From: Hydrogenothermaceae bacterium
Lineage (GTDB): Bacteria; Aquificota; Aquificia; Aquificales; Hydrogenothermaceae
Direction: 5' to 3'
DNA length: 7,136 nt
NCBI GenBank assembly: GCA_027052485.1
Contig: JALUFA010000251.1
Span: 1 to 7,136 of the forward strand
Part shown: positions 1-6,674 of the stretch, piece by piece
How positions within the stretch are numbered: the first letter of the stretch is position 1
Layout: every line of letters starts with the position of its first letter
The notes under the pieces: model-generated
What the model saw: only the letters and a program-made list of their open reading frames with translations
The model's database searches: none
Told to the model about the DNA's origin: nothing
Position numbers and translations under genes: made by a program

Positions 1-279
1 GTTTGTGTAAGGGTGTATACTACAACCCCTAAGAAGCCTAACTCTGCATTAAGAAAAGTTGCAAGGGTAAGACTATCCAACGGATACGAAGTTACTTGCT
101 ACATTCCCGGAGAAGGACACAACCTACAGGAACACTCAATTGTTCTCGTTAGAGGTGGAAGGGTTAAGGACCTACCAGGTGTTAGATACAAAATCATAAG
201 AGGAGCTCTTGACGCTGCAGGAGTTCAAAACAGAAGACAATCACGTTCTAAATATGGAACAAAAAGACCTAAAAACTAA
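1..279 (+). CDS. rpsL: 30S ribosomal protein S12 (3' part; 5' end outside window)
   Basis: S12 sits at the decoding centre of the 30S subunit and helps monitor codon-anticodon pairing. The reading frame is open from base 1, giving 92 residues beginning [20 protein letters not shown], which aligns to about residue 33 onward of the roughly 124-residue family; about 32 N-terminal residues lie upstream of the window. The hallmark [10 protein letters not shown] segment (residues 7-16 here) and the RVKDLPG segment (54-60) are intact. The two lysines whose substitution gives streptomycin resistance in E. coli (K42 and K87, mature numbering; K11 and K56 here) are both wild type, and the Asp that RimO methylthiolates in E. 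coli (D57 here) is present. A GTG at base 13 lies inside the conserved protein and is not the start. The gene ends in tandem TAA TAA, 18 bp before rpsG. Confidence 0.97.
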   Translation, partial: VCVRVYTTTPKKPNSALRKVARVRLSNGYEVTCYIPGEGHNLQEHSIVLVRGGRVKDLPGVRYKIIRGALDAAGVQNRRQSRSKYGTKRPKN

Positions 280-297
280 TAAAAAGAGGTAAGGAAT

Positions 298-777
298 ATG
301 CCAAGAAAAGGACCTGTTAAACCTAGAGAGATACTACCTGATCCAGTATATAACGATGTTCTCGTACACAAATTAATAAACAAAGTTATGCTAGATGGTA
401 AAAAATCAAAAGCCGAAAAAGTCGTTTACACCGCAATGCAAATCTTAGCTGAAAAAACAGGAGAAGAGCCTTTAGCAGCTCTACACAAGGCAATAGATAA
501 CCTAAAACCTGTTATGGAAGTTAGACCAAGAAGAGTTGGTGGTTCAACTTACCAGGTTCCGATGGAAGTTTCTCCAAGAAGACAGGAATCTCTCGCTTTA
601 AGATGGCTTGTTGAAGCTGCTAGAGACAGAAGTGGAAAAGGAAACTACACAATGGTAGAAAAACTAGCCAACGAACTCTACGATGCGTACAATGAAAGAG
701 GCGGAGCTTATAAGAAGAAAGAAGATACCCACAGAATGGCAGAGGCAAACAAAGCATTTGCCCACTACAGATGGTAA
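298..777 (+). CDS. rpsG: 30S ribosomal protein S7
   Basis: S7 is a primary 16S rRNA-binding protein that nucleates assembly of the 30S head and lines the mRNA exit/E-site region. The 159-residue product is close to the usual length of about 156. It shows the family N-terminus ([20 protein letters not shown]), the basic beta-hairpin [17 protein letters not shown] at residues 75-91, and the terminal helix ending [15 protein letters not shown]. The start is fixed by the family N-terminus and by GAGGT at 286-290, 7 nt upstream of the ATG. It follows rpsL by 18 bp, the standard str-operon order, and ends in tandem TAA TAA. In E. coli S7 represses its operon through the S12-S7 spacer; here that spacer is too short to hold an equivalent structure. 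Confidence 0.98.
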   Translation: MPRKGPVKPREILPDPVYNDVLVHKLINKVMLDGKKSKAEKVVYTAMQILAEKTGEEPLAALHKAIDNLKPVMEVRPRRVGGSTYQVPMEVSPRRQESLALRWLVEAARDRSGKGNYTMVEKLANELYDAYNERGGAYKKKEDTHRMAEANKAFAHYRW

Positions 778-843
778 TAAAAATTTTGTCTGTCTAAATC
801 AAAACGTTATTTTGAATTAAAAGAATTCGGAGGAAAAAAGAAA
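778..843 (+). other. rpsG-fusA spacer with weak AT-rich hairpin
   Basis: This 66-bp spacer is the largest non-coding gap in the window. It contains a perfect 6-bp inverted repeat, TCAAAA (799-804) and TTTTGA (810-815), with a 5-nt loop. An earlier TTTTG (784-788) could instead pair with CAAAA (800-804), so two alternative weak stems share one arm. The EF-G Shine-Dalgarno GGAGG is at 829-833. I see no convincing -35/-10 pair and no T-tract terminator. The hairpin could be a regulatory or processing element, but it is all A-T except one pair and may be chance. Confidence 0.3.
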
Positions 844-2928
844 ATGGCAAGGCAAGTGCCAATAGAAAAATTAAGAAATATAGGTATCGTTGCTCACATT
901 GATGCTGGAAAAACAACAACTACAGAAAGAATACTGTTCTACACAGGAAAAACATACAAAATCGGTGAGGTTCACGAAGGTGCCGCTACTATGGACTGGA
1001 TGGAACAGGAAAAAGAAAGAGGTATCACAATTACAGCGGCAACCACTGCAGCATACTGGAAAGGCTACCAATTAAACATCATTGACACACCGGGGCACGT
1101 TGACTTTGGGGTTGAAGTTGTACGTTCAATGAAAGCTCTTGATGGTATTGTGTTTGTATTTTCATCTGTTGAAGCAGTTCAGCCTCAGTCAGAAGCAAAC
1201 TGGAGATGGGCTGACAAATTCGGAAGACCTAGAATCGCTTTCGTTAACAAGATGGATAGAACTGGTGCTGACTTCTTCAAAGTTTATGAAGATATAGTAG
1301 AAAAACTCGGTGCAAATCCAGTTCCTATACAGGTTCCAATCGGAGCTGAGGACAACTTTAAAGGTGTGGTAGACCTTATTGAAATGAAGGCTTACATCTG
1401 GGAAGGTGATGAACTAGGAGCTAAGTACATCGTTACTGATGAAATCCCAGAAGAAGTTAAGCCTATCGCCGAAGAATGGCGCGAAAAAATGATAGAAAAA
1501 ATAGTAGAAACAGATGAAGAGTTAATGGAAAAGTACCTTGAAGGTGAAGAGATAACCCCTGAAGAACTCAAAAAAGCATTAAGAAAAGCTACTATAAACC
1601 TTGAGCTCGTTCCTATGCTCTGTGGTTCTGCATTCAAAAATAAAGGAGTGCAACCACTTCTAGATGCAGTTATAGACTACCTACCATCACCTAAAGATAT
1701 GCCTCCAGTAAAAGGTGTAAATCCAAACACTGGAGAAGAAGAAGAAAGACACGCAGATGACAATGAACCTTTCTGTGCTCTAGCATTCAAAGTTATGGCA
1801 GACCCATACGCAGGTCAGCTTACTTACTTTAGAGTTTACTCAGGCCATGTAAAAGCTGGAGATACAATCCTAATAGCAAACAAAAACAAAAAAGTTAGGG
1901 TTGGTAGAATCCTAAGAATGCACGCAAACCAAAGGGAAGAAATTACTGAAGTTTACGCTGGAGATATTGCTGCGGCAGTTGGGCTTGATACAGTAACTGG
2001 AGATACACTTTCAGACCCACAACATCCAATTGTTCTAGAATCTATGGAATTCCCAGAACCTGTTATAGCAATGGCTATAGAGCCAAAAACAAAACAAGAC
2101 CAAGAAAAACTATCACAAGTTTTAAATAAATTTATGAAAGAAGACCCAACGTTTAAAGTTACTGTAGACCCTGAGACAAACCAGACTCTAATCCACGGAA
2201 TGGGTGAGCTTCACCTTGAAATTATGGTTGACAGAATGAGAAGAGAGTACAACCTAGATGTAAACGTTGGTAAACCTCAGGTTGCTTACAAAGAAACTAT
2301 CAAGAAAAAAGCTACAGGAGAAGGTAAGTTTATCAGACAGTCTGGTGGTAGAGGTCAGTACGGACACGCAGTTATTGAGATTGAACCTCTTGAAGGAAAA
2401 GATTATGAGTTTGAAGATAAAATCGTTGGTGGTGTAATTCCAAAAGAGTACATCCCAGCGGTTGACGCAGGTATCCAGGAAGCAATGCAAAACGGTATCG
2501 TTGCAGGATACCCTATGATTGGTGTAAAAGCTACACTGTTCGATGGTTCATATCACGAAGTTGACTCATCCGAAATCGCGTTTAAAATCGCAGGTTCTAT
2601 GGCATTTAGAGATGCTGCCAAAAAGGCTGAACCAGTACTGCTAGAACCAATTATGCTTGTTGAAGTTGAAACTCCTGAAGAGTACATGGGAGATGTGATG
2701 GGAGACCTCTCTAAAAGAAGGGGTAAAATCCTTGGTTCTGAAAAGAAAGGACCATCAATGACTATAAAAGCAGAAGTACCACTGGCTGAAATGTTTGGAT
2801 ATGCAACGGACCTAAGGTCTTTAACACAGGGTAGAGCAACATTCTCAATGGTATTTAGCAAATACGAAGAAGTACCTAAAAACATAGCTGAAGAAATAGC
2901 TGGCCAAAGAAACAAAAAAGAAGAGTAA
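844..2928 (+). CDS. fusA: Translation elongation factor G (EF-G)
   Basis: EF-G is the cytosolic GTPase that drives translocation of tRNAs and mRNA after peptide transfer and also helps in ribosome recycling. The 694-residue length is normal. The GTPase motifs are intact: AHIDAGKT at 17-24, the switch I threonine T62 in RGITI, DTPGH at 81-85, NKMD at 135-138 and GSA at 261-263. Later landmarks are [10 protein letters not shown] (domain III, 451-460), GGRGQYGHA (domain IV, 501-509) and [10 protein letters not shown] (domain IV, 567-576), followed by the domain V segment [11 protein letters not shown]. The text [26 protein letters not shown] is of the Aquifex-like type as I remember it, given here as a taxonomic hint. 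The start is supported by GGAGG at 829-833, 10 nt upstream, and by the [16 protein letters not shown]-terminus. tuf follows after 23 bp. Confidence 0.98.
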   Translation: MARQVPIEKLRNIGIVAHIDAGKTTTTERILFYTGKTYKIGEVHEGAATMDWMEQEKERGITITAATTAAYWKGYQLNIIDTPGHVDFGVEVVRSMKALDGIVFVFSSVEAVQPQSEANWRWADKFGRPRIAFVNKMDRTGADFFKVYEDIVEKLGANPVPIQVPIGAEDNFKGVVDLIEMKAYIWEGDELGAKYIVTDEIPEEVKPIAEEWREKMIEKIVETDEELMEKYLEGEEITPEELKKALRKATINLELVPMLCGSAFKNKGVQPLLDAVIDYLPSPKDMPPVKGVNPNTGEEEERHADDNEPFCALAFKVMADPYAGQLTYFRVYSGHVKAGDTILIANKNKKVRVGRILRMHANQREEITEVYAGDIAAAVGLDTVTGDTLSDPQHPIVLESMEFPEPVIAMAIEPKTKQDQEKLSQVLNKFMKEDPTFKVTVDPETNQTLIHGMGELHLEIMVDRMRREYNLDVNVGKPQVAYKETIKKKATGEGKFIRQSGGRGQYGHAVIEIEPLEGKDYEFEDKIVGGVIPKEYIPAVDAGIQEAMQNGIVAGYPMIGVKATLFDGSYHEVDSSEIAFKIAGSMAFRDAAKKAEPVLLEPIMLVEVETPEEYMGDVMGDLSKRRGKILGSEKKGPSMTIKAEVPLAEMFGYATDLRSLTQGRATFSMVFSKYEEVPKNIAEEIAGQRNKKEE

Positions 2929-2951
2929 ATAACAAGGAGGTAAAAAGGACA

Positions 2952-4142
2952 ATGGCAAAAGAGAAATTTGTAAGAGAGAAGGAACACGTAAACGTAGGGA
3001 CAATAGGGCACGTAGACCACGGTAAGACAACACTAACAGCAGCAATAACATACGTACTATCAAAAAAAGGACTAGCAGAGTTCATAGGATACGGAGATAT
3101 CGATAAAGCACCAGAAGAAAGAGATAGAGGAATCACAATCAACATCACACACGTAGAATACGAAACAGAAAAAAGACACTACGCACACGTTGACTGTCCA
3201 GGTCACGCTGACTACATCAAAAACATGATTACTGGTGCAGCTCAAATGGACGGTGCAATACTCGTTGTATCAGCTGCAGATGGACCAATGCCACAAACAA
3301 GAGAACACGTACTACTAGCAAGACAGGTTAACGTTCCATACATTGTAGTATTCTTAAACAAATGCGATATGGTAGATGACGAAGAACTCCTAGAACTAGT
3401 AGAACTAGAAGTAAGAGAACTACTAAACAAATACGAATTTCCAGGAGACGAAGTACCAGTAATAAGAGGATCAGCACTAGGAGCACTAAACGACGAAGAA
3501 AAATGGGTGAAATCAGTAGAAGAGCTTCTAGATGCAATGGATAACTACATACCAACACCAGAAAGAGCAACAGACAAACCATTCCTAATGGCAATAGAAG
3601 ACGTATTCACAATCTCAGGGAGAGGAACAGTAGTAACAGGAAGAGTAGAAAGAGGAAAACTGAAAGTAGGAGATGAAGTAGAAATAGTAGGAATGGGAGA
3701 CGAAATCAAGAAGACAGTAGTAACAGGAATAGAAATGTTTAGAAAGACACTAGACGAAGCAGTAGCAGGGGACAACGTAGGAGTACTCTTAAGAGGAATA
3801 GGAAAAGACGAAGTAGAAAGAGGACAGGTATTAGCACAGCCAGGAACAATCACACCACACAAGAAGTTCAAAGCACAGGTATACGTACTGTCAAAAGAAG
3901 AAGGTGGAAGACACACACCATTCTTTGTAGGATACAGACCACAGTTTTACATCAGAACAGCAGACGTAACAGGAACAGTAGTAGAGTTGCAAGAAGGACA
4001 AGAGATGGTAATGCCTGGAGATAACGTAGAGTTAACAGTAGAACTAATGGTACCAGTTGCTATTGAAGAACAGATGAGATTCGCTATCAGAGAAGGTGGT
4101 AGAACTGTTGGTGCTGGTGTCGTTACTGAAATCATTGAGTAA
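2952..4142 (+). CDS. tuf: Translation elongation factor Tu (EF-Tu)
   Basis: EF-Tu delivers aminoacyl-tRNA to the ribosomal A site in a GTP-dependent ternary complex. The 396-residue length is typical. All G motifs are present: GHVDHGKT at 19-26, T62 in RGITI, DCPGH at 81-85, NKCD at 136-139 and SAL at 174-176. Domains II and III follow without gaps and the protein ends [18 protein letters not shown] at 2935-2941 precedes the ATG by 10 nt. Codon use is odd. From codons 1-79 and 132-368 essentially all Val, Ala and Thr codons are GTA, GCA and ACA (one GTG). Codons 80-108 and 369-396 instead prefer GTT, GCT, ACT and GGT; in 369-396, 12 of 13 Val/Ala/Thr/Gly codons end in T and none in A. fusA lacks such extremes. 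This may reflect gene conversion with a second tuf copy; that is inference. Confidence 0.99.
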   Translation: MAKEKFVREKEHVNVGTIGHVDHGKTTLTAAITYVLSKKGLAEFIGYGDIDKAPEERDRGITINITHVEYETEKRHYAHVDCPGHADYIKNMITGAAQMDGAILVVSAADGPMPQTREHVLLARQVNVPYIVVFLNKCDMVDDEELLELVELEVRELLNKYEFPGDEVPVIRGSALGALNDEEKWVKSVEELLDAMDNYIPTPERATDKPFLMAIEDVFTISGRGTVVTGRVERGKLKVGDEVEIVGMGDEIKKTVVTGIEMFRKTLDEAVAGDNVGVLLRGIGKDEVERGQVLAQPGTITPHKKFKAQVYVLSKEEGGRHTPFFVGYRPQFYIRTADVTGTVVELQEGQEMVMPGDNVELTVELMVPVAIEEQMRFAIREGGRTVGAGVVTEIIE

Positions 4143-4155
4143 GAGAGGGATATAA

Positions 4156-4308
4156 ATGGCAAGAGAAATAATAACGTTAGTTTGTACCGAGTGTAAAAGA
4201 AAAAATTACACAACTACAAAGAATAAAAGAAAACATCCAGATAGATTGGAACTGAGAAAGTATTGTAAGTGGTGTAATACACACACACTCCACAGAGAAG
4301 CAAAATAA
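4156..4308 (+). CDS. rpmG: 50S ribosomal protein L33, zinc-ribbon form
   Basis: L33 is a small 50S protein located near the E site. This 50-codon gene encodes a protein beginning [19 protein letters not shown] and ending [11 protein letters not shown]. Two CxxC pairs, C10/C13 (CTEC) and C37/C40 (CKWC), mark it as the zinc-binding (C+) type of L33 rather than the cysteine-free type. The length is typical for the family. AGAGGG at 4144-4149 lies 6 nt before the ATG. It sits 13 bp after tuf and 19 bp before the tRNA-Trp gene, and rpmG immediately before secE-nusG is a common bacterial arrangement. It is short enough to be missed by length-filtered gene finders. Confidence 0.95.
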   Translation: MAREIITLVCTECKRKNYTTTKNKRKHPDRLELRKYCKWCNTHTLHREAK

Positions 4309-4327
4309 CATAAATTTAATAAATAGT

Positions 4328-4401
4328 GGGGCAATAGCTCAATTTGGCAGAGCAGCGGACTCCAAATCCGCAGGTTGGGGGTTCGAGTCCTCCTTGCCCC
4401 G
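4328..4401 (+). tRNA. trnW: tRNA-Trp (anticodon CCA)
   Basis: A complete cloverleaf can be folded by eye. The acceptor GGGGCAA (4328-4334) pairs with TTGCCCC (4394-4400). The D stem is GCTC (4337-4340) with GAGC (4350-4353). The anticodon stem GCGGA (4355-4359) with TCCGC (4367-4371) encloses loop CTCCAAA, giving anticodon CCA at 4362-4364. The variable loop is AGGTT. The T stem GGGGG (4377-4381) pairs with CCTCC (4389-4393), including one G-U, around TTCGAGT. The discriminator base is G (4401), as expected for tryptophan tRNA. The 3' CCA is not encoded, so it must be added by CCA-adding enzyme. The gene lies within the operon between rpmG and secE, so RNase P and 3' trimming should cut the polycistronic transcript here. 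Confidence 0.98.
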
Positions 4402-4414
4402 CTTTAATATTTTT

Positions 4415-4424
4415 ACCTTAAGGT
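4415..4424. repeat. 10-bp palindrome over the secE ribosome binding site
   Basis: ACCTTAAGGT is a perfect 10-bp palindrome ending 6 nt before the secE ATG. It includes the only plausible secE Shine-Dalgarno, AAGG at 4420-4423. As RNA it could not form a stable hairpin on itself, since it has no loop, but two transcripts could pair, or a dimeric protein could bind the DNA. It may simply be chance in AT-rich DNA. Confidence 0.3.
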
Positions 4425-4430
4425 ATCCTC

Positions 4431-4622
4431 ATGAAATTTAACATTATCCAGTTTTTAAAGGAAGTTTGGGAAGAGCTAAAAAAAGTAACGTGGCCTACTC
4501 CTGAACAGGTAAAGAGAGCGACAATAGCGGTAATTATTTTTACCTTATCGGTTTCTATATACTTATGGTGTTGTGATTTGATTTTTGAAAAATTTATAAA
4601 CTTTTTATTTAGCCTAATTTAA
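4431..4622 (+). CDS. secE: Preprotein translocase subunit SecE
   Basis: SecE clamps the two halves of the SecY protein-export channel in the inner membrane. The 63-residue product is the short, single-membrane-span form usual outside enterobacteria. An N-terminal amphipathic segment (FLKEVWEELKKVTWPT, residues 8-23) contains the conserved WPT motif at 21-23, followed by one hydrophobic span at about residues 30-51. Two adjacent cysteines (47-48) lie near the end of the span. The start is supported by the family N-terminus and by AAGG at 4420-4423, 7 nt upstream, which is a weaker ribosome binding site than its neighbours have. The gene lies 29 bp after tRNA-Trp and its stop codon overlaps the Shine-Dalgarno of nusG, the classic secE-nusG pairing. 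Confidence 0.96.
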   Translation: MKFNIIQFLKEVWEELKKVTWPTPEQVKRATIAVIIFTLSVSIYLWCCDLIFEKFINFLFSLI

Positions 4623-4633
4623 GGGGTATATAA

Positions 4634-5440
4634 ATGTCAGAAGAAAATAAACAGACCGTAGAAAAAGAGCAGGAAACAGAAAAGAAAGAACAAAAACAGG
4701 AAAAGAAAGAAGACGAAAAAAAATGGTACGCATTATATACCCAATCAAATCTTGAGATTAGAGCAAGGGAAAACTTATTAAAGCAGCTTGAATTAAGTAA
4801 TCTAAAACATCTGGTAGATGAAGTCATCGTTCCAGCAGAAGAAAAGGTAGTTATCAAAGCTTTAGGAAAAGAAAAGTACAAACTTTCTTTAAAAGCCCAC
4901 GATAGAGAAATTGAAGTCCAAGGAAAAAAAGGAATTACAAAATTTGCAATAGAAAACGGAACAGTTAGAGTTTTGGAAAGCGTAGAGGGAGATGAGGCTT
5001 GTGTTAGACACAGCCCAATCTCAAAACCGGGACAAAAAATCCAGTGTAAGGAAAACAGAACAGAAGCTCGTATAGTACTTGAAAATAAAATATTTCCGGG
5101 ATATCTGCTTATAAAAGCAAAACTAACGGATGATTTAATTGATGTAATCAAAAAAACTCCCTATATTATAGGTTTTGTTAGCGCAGGAGGAGTACCTGTT
5201 CCTATAGATGAAAAAGAAGTAAAAAGGGTACTAAACCAGATTCAAAAAGGGGCTCCGAAACTCAAACGCTCTCTCTTCTCAGAAGGAGATAAAGTTAGAG
5301 TTATTGAAGGTCCATTTATGAACTTTACAGGTGTTGTTGAAAAAGTAATACCAGAAAAAGAAAAATTGATTGTATCAATATCAATATTTGGAAGATCTAC
5401 ACCGGTTGAACTTGAGTTCTCTCAGGTAGAGAAGATCTAA
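4634..5440 (+). CDS. nusG: Transcription termination/antitermination factor NusG, with Aquifex-type insertion
   Basis: NusG binds RNA polymerase through its N-terminal (NGN) domain and binds Rho or ribosomal S10 through its C-terminal KOW domain. At 268 residues it is much longer than the usual 175-185. Three parts stand out. Residues 1-30 form a low-complexity tail rich in Lys, Glu and Gln. The NGN domain starts at KKWYALYTQ (29-37) and is interrupted at roughly 75-140 by an extra domain containing C123 and C138, then resumes at [12 protein letters not shown] (151-162). The KOW domain, [19 protein letters not shown], starts at 217. The insertion closely resembles domain II of Aquifex aeolicus NusG as I remember it; the tail appears longer here. 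AAGGGG (4621-4626) precedes the ATG by 7 nt and overlaps the secE stop, suggesting coupled translation. Confidence 0.97.
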   Translation: MSEENKQTVEKEQETEKKEQKQEKKEDEKKWYALYTQSNLEIRARENLLKQLELSNLKHLVDEVIVPAEEKVVIKALGKEKYKLSLKAHDREIEVQGKKGITKFAIENGTVRVLESVEGDEACVRHSPISKPGQKIQCKENRTEARIVLENKIFPGYLLIKAKLTDDLIDVIKKTPYIIGFVSAGGVPVPIDEKEVKRVLNQIQKGAPKLKRSLFSEGDKVRVIEGPFMNFTGVVEKVIPEKEKLIVSISIFGRSTPVELEFSQVEKI

Positions 5441-5469
5441 GTTCAATCAGCGTGGTAAAAGAACTCAAG
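5411..5469 (+). promoter_or_regulatory. Long-range inverted repeat linking nusG end to rplK ribosome binding site
   Basis: CTTGAGTTCT (5411-5420), inside the last nusG codons, is the exact reverse complement of AGAACTCAAG (5460-5469), whose last three bases begin the rplK Shine-Dalgarno AAGGAGGTG (5467-5475). The 10-bp stem would enclose 39 nt including the nusG stop. A competing local hairpin, TTCTCT (5417-5422) with AGAGAA (5428-5433) and a 5-nt loop, uses part of the same 5' arm, so the two folds exclude each other. This could couple rplK translation to nusG translation or form part of a feedback site. The repeat is seen directly; the function is inference. Confidence 0.45.
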
Positions 5470-5481
5470 GAGGTGTAATTT

Positions 5482-5931
5482 ATGGCAAAAAAAGTTGTCG
5501 GTACAATTGAGCTGATGATACCAGCTCAACAAGCATCACCATCACCACCGGTTGGTCCTGCCTTAGGTCAACATGGTGTTAACATTATGGAGTTTGTTAA
5601 GGCTTTCAACGCTGCAACAGCAGATATGAAGCCTGGAACAATCGTACCTGTTGTTATAACTGTATATAACGACAGATCATTTACATTTATTTTAAAAACT
5701 CCACCTGCATCTTACCTATTAAAAGAAGCTGCAGGAATTAAAAAGGGTGCATCAGACCCTAAAAGAGAAAAGGTTGGTAAAGTAACAGCGCAACAGCTTA
5801 AAGAGATTGCCGAGATTAAGCTAAAAGACCTTAACACTGAAGACATCAACCAGGCAATGAAGATTATTGCTGGAACAGCTCGCTCTATGGGAATAGAAGT
5901 AGAAGGATTCGAGGAGGCGCAAAATGGCTAA
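5482..5931 (+). CDS. rplK: 50S ribosomal protein L11
   Basis: L11 binds the GTPase-associated centre of 23S rRNA at the base of the ribosomal stalk, next to where EF-Tu and EF-G act. The 149-residue product is slightly longer than the common 141-142 because of a C-terminal extension ending [10 protein letters not shown]. The proline-rich N-terminal segment [20 protein letters not shown] (19-38) is intact and corresponds to the thiostrepton-sensitive region of the family. The rRNA-binding C-terminal domain begins near residue 70. A strong Shine-Dalgarno, AAGGAGGTG at 5467-5475, precedes the ATG by 6 nt and may be partly masked by an inverted repeat with nusG. The 3' end overlaps rplA by 8 nt. 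Confidence 0.98.
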   Translation: MAKKVVGTIELMIPAQQASPSPPVGPALGQHGVNIMEFVKAFNAATADMKPGTIVPVVITVYNDRSFTFILKTPPASYLLKEAAGIKKGASDPKREKVGKVTAQQLKEIAEIKLKDLNTEDINQAMKIIAGTARSMGIEVEGFEEAQNG

Positions 5932-6652
5932 GAGAGGGAAAAAATATCTAAATGCTTTAAAAGTTGTAGATAAAGAAAAACTTCACACTCTAGAAGAAGC
6001 AGTAGCTAAGGTGAAAGAAATAGCAGATATAACAAAGAGAAACTTTGACCAAACAGTTGAGCTCATATTTAGACTTGGTGTAGACCCCAAATATGCAGAC
6101 CAGATGGTTAGAGGATCAACGGTTCTACCACATGGTTTAGGAAAACCTATCAAAGTTCTTGTTATTACACAAGGGGAAAAAGTAAAGGAAGCTGAAGAGG
6201 CTGGAGCAGACTACGTAGGTGGTGAGGAGCTCATCAACAAAATCCTTAACGAAGGATGGGTTGATTTTGATGTTGTTATTGCTACTCCAGATATGATGCC
6301 AAAGGTTGCTAAGCTTGGTAGAATTTTGGGTCCTAGAGGTTTAATGCCAAACCCTAAAGTTGGAACAGTTACCCAAGATGTTGCTAGAGCTGTAAAAGAA
6401 GCCAAAAAAGGTAGAGTTGAGTTTAAAGTAGATAAAGCAGGAAACCTTCACGTTCCGATAGGTAAAGTTTCTTTTGAAAATGAAAAGCTTGTAGAGAATG
6501 CTCTTACAGTTTACGATACTGTTTTAAAACTTAGACCATCTGGTTTAAAAGGACAGTACGTAAGAAATGCTGTTTTAAAAGCAACGATGGATCCGTCCGT
6601 TAAACTTGACACTGTAAAAATACAAAAAGAGCTAGAATCTAAGGCTGCTTAA
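5924..6652 (+). CDS. rplA: 50S ribosomal protein L1
   Basis: L1 forms the mobile stalk at the E site of the large subunit, where it helps release deacylated tRNA. In many bacteria it also represses translation of its own L11-L1 mRNA. The 242-residue product is slightly longer than the usual 229-235. It begins [19 protein letters not shown] and carries the signature [15 protein letters not shown] at residues 136-150. The ATG lies inside the rplK frame, 8 nt before the end of the rplK stop, with GAGGAGG at 5911-5917, 6 nt upstream. This overlap implies translational coupling and balanced L11:L1 synthesis. I did not find the GGGAG...ACUACC-type L1 target that I associate with other bacteria in the rplK leader. 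Confidence 0.98.
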   Translation: MAKRGKKYLNALKVVDKEKLHTLEEAVAKVKEIADITKRNFDQTVELIFRLGVDPKYADQMVRGSTVLPHGLGKPIKVLVITQGEKVKEAEEAGADYVGGEELINKILNEGWVDFDVVIATPDMMPKVAKLGRILGPRGLMPNPKVGTVTQDVARAVKEAKKGRVEFKVDKAGNLHVPIGKVSFENEKLVENALTVYDTVLKLRPSGLKGQYVRNAVLKATMDPSVKLDTVKIQKELESKAA

Positions 6653-6674
6653 AGTAAAAGTGGAGGAAATAAAA

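Noticed and set aside
13..279. GTG at base 13 as the start of an 88-residue gene
   Set aside because: The frame is open upstream to base 1 and encodes VCVR, which continues the S12 family sequence. The true start lies before the window.
3381..3428. Short repeated CTAGAA/GTAGAA units in tuf
   Set aside because: They encode the conserved helix [14 protein letters not shown] of EF-Tu; the repetition follows from Glu-Leu-Val content and A-ending codons, not from a tandem repeat element.
2553..3916. Several long open frames on the minus strand opposite fusA and tuf, up to 155 residues
   Set aside because: They sit wholly or largely opposite conserved genes. In tuf they result from the purine-rich, A-ending codon bias of the + strand, which avoids minus-strand stops. 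Their translations are low-complexity runs of Ser, Leu and Thr with no recognisable family.
4382..4410. Possible promoter for secE: TTCGAG, 17 bp, TAATAT
   Set aside because: The -35 element is the invariant T loop of the tRNA and matches poorly. One acceptable -10-like hexamer in AT-rich DNA is not enough.
4402..4414. T-rich stretch after the tRNA as an intrinsic terminator
   Set aside because: The T run is only five bases, starts 9 nt after the tRNA, and no separate GC-rich hairpin precedes it. secE follows at once and seems to need read-through.
4716..4723. Run of eight A in nusG as a slippage site, with an overlapping out-of-frame ATG at 4723
   Set aside because: The in-frame protein continues correctly into the conserved WYALYT. 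The run falls in a K/E-rich tail where AAA/GAA codons are expected, and the ATG frame gives no recognisable product.
5441..5481. Classical L1-binding mRNA element in the rplK leader
   Set aside because: I looked for the GGGAG and ACUACC-like segments that mimic the 23S L1 site and did not see them. Only the inverted repeat with nusG remains as a candidate element.
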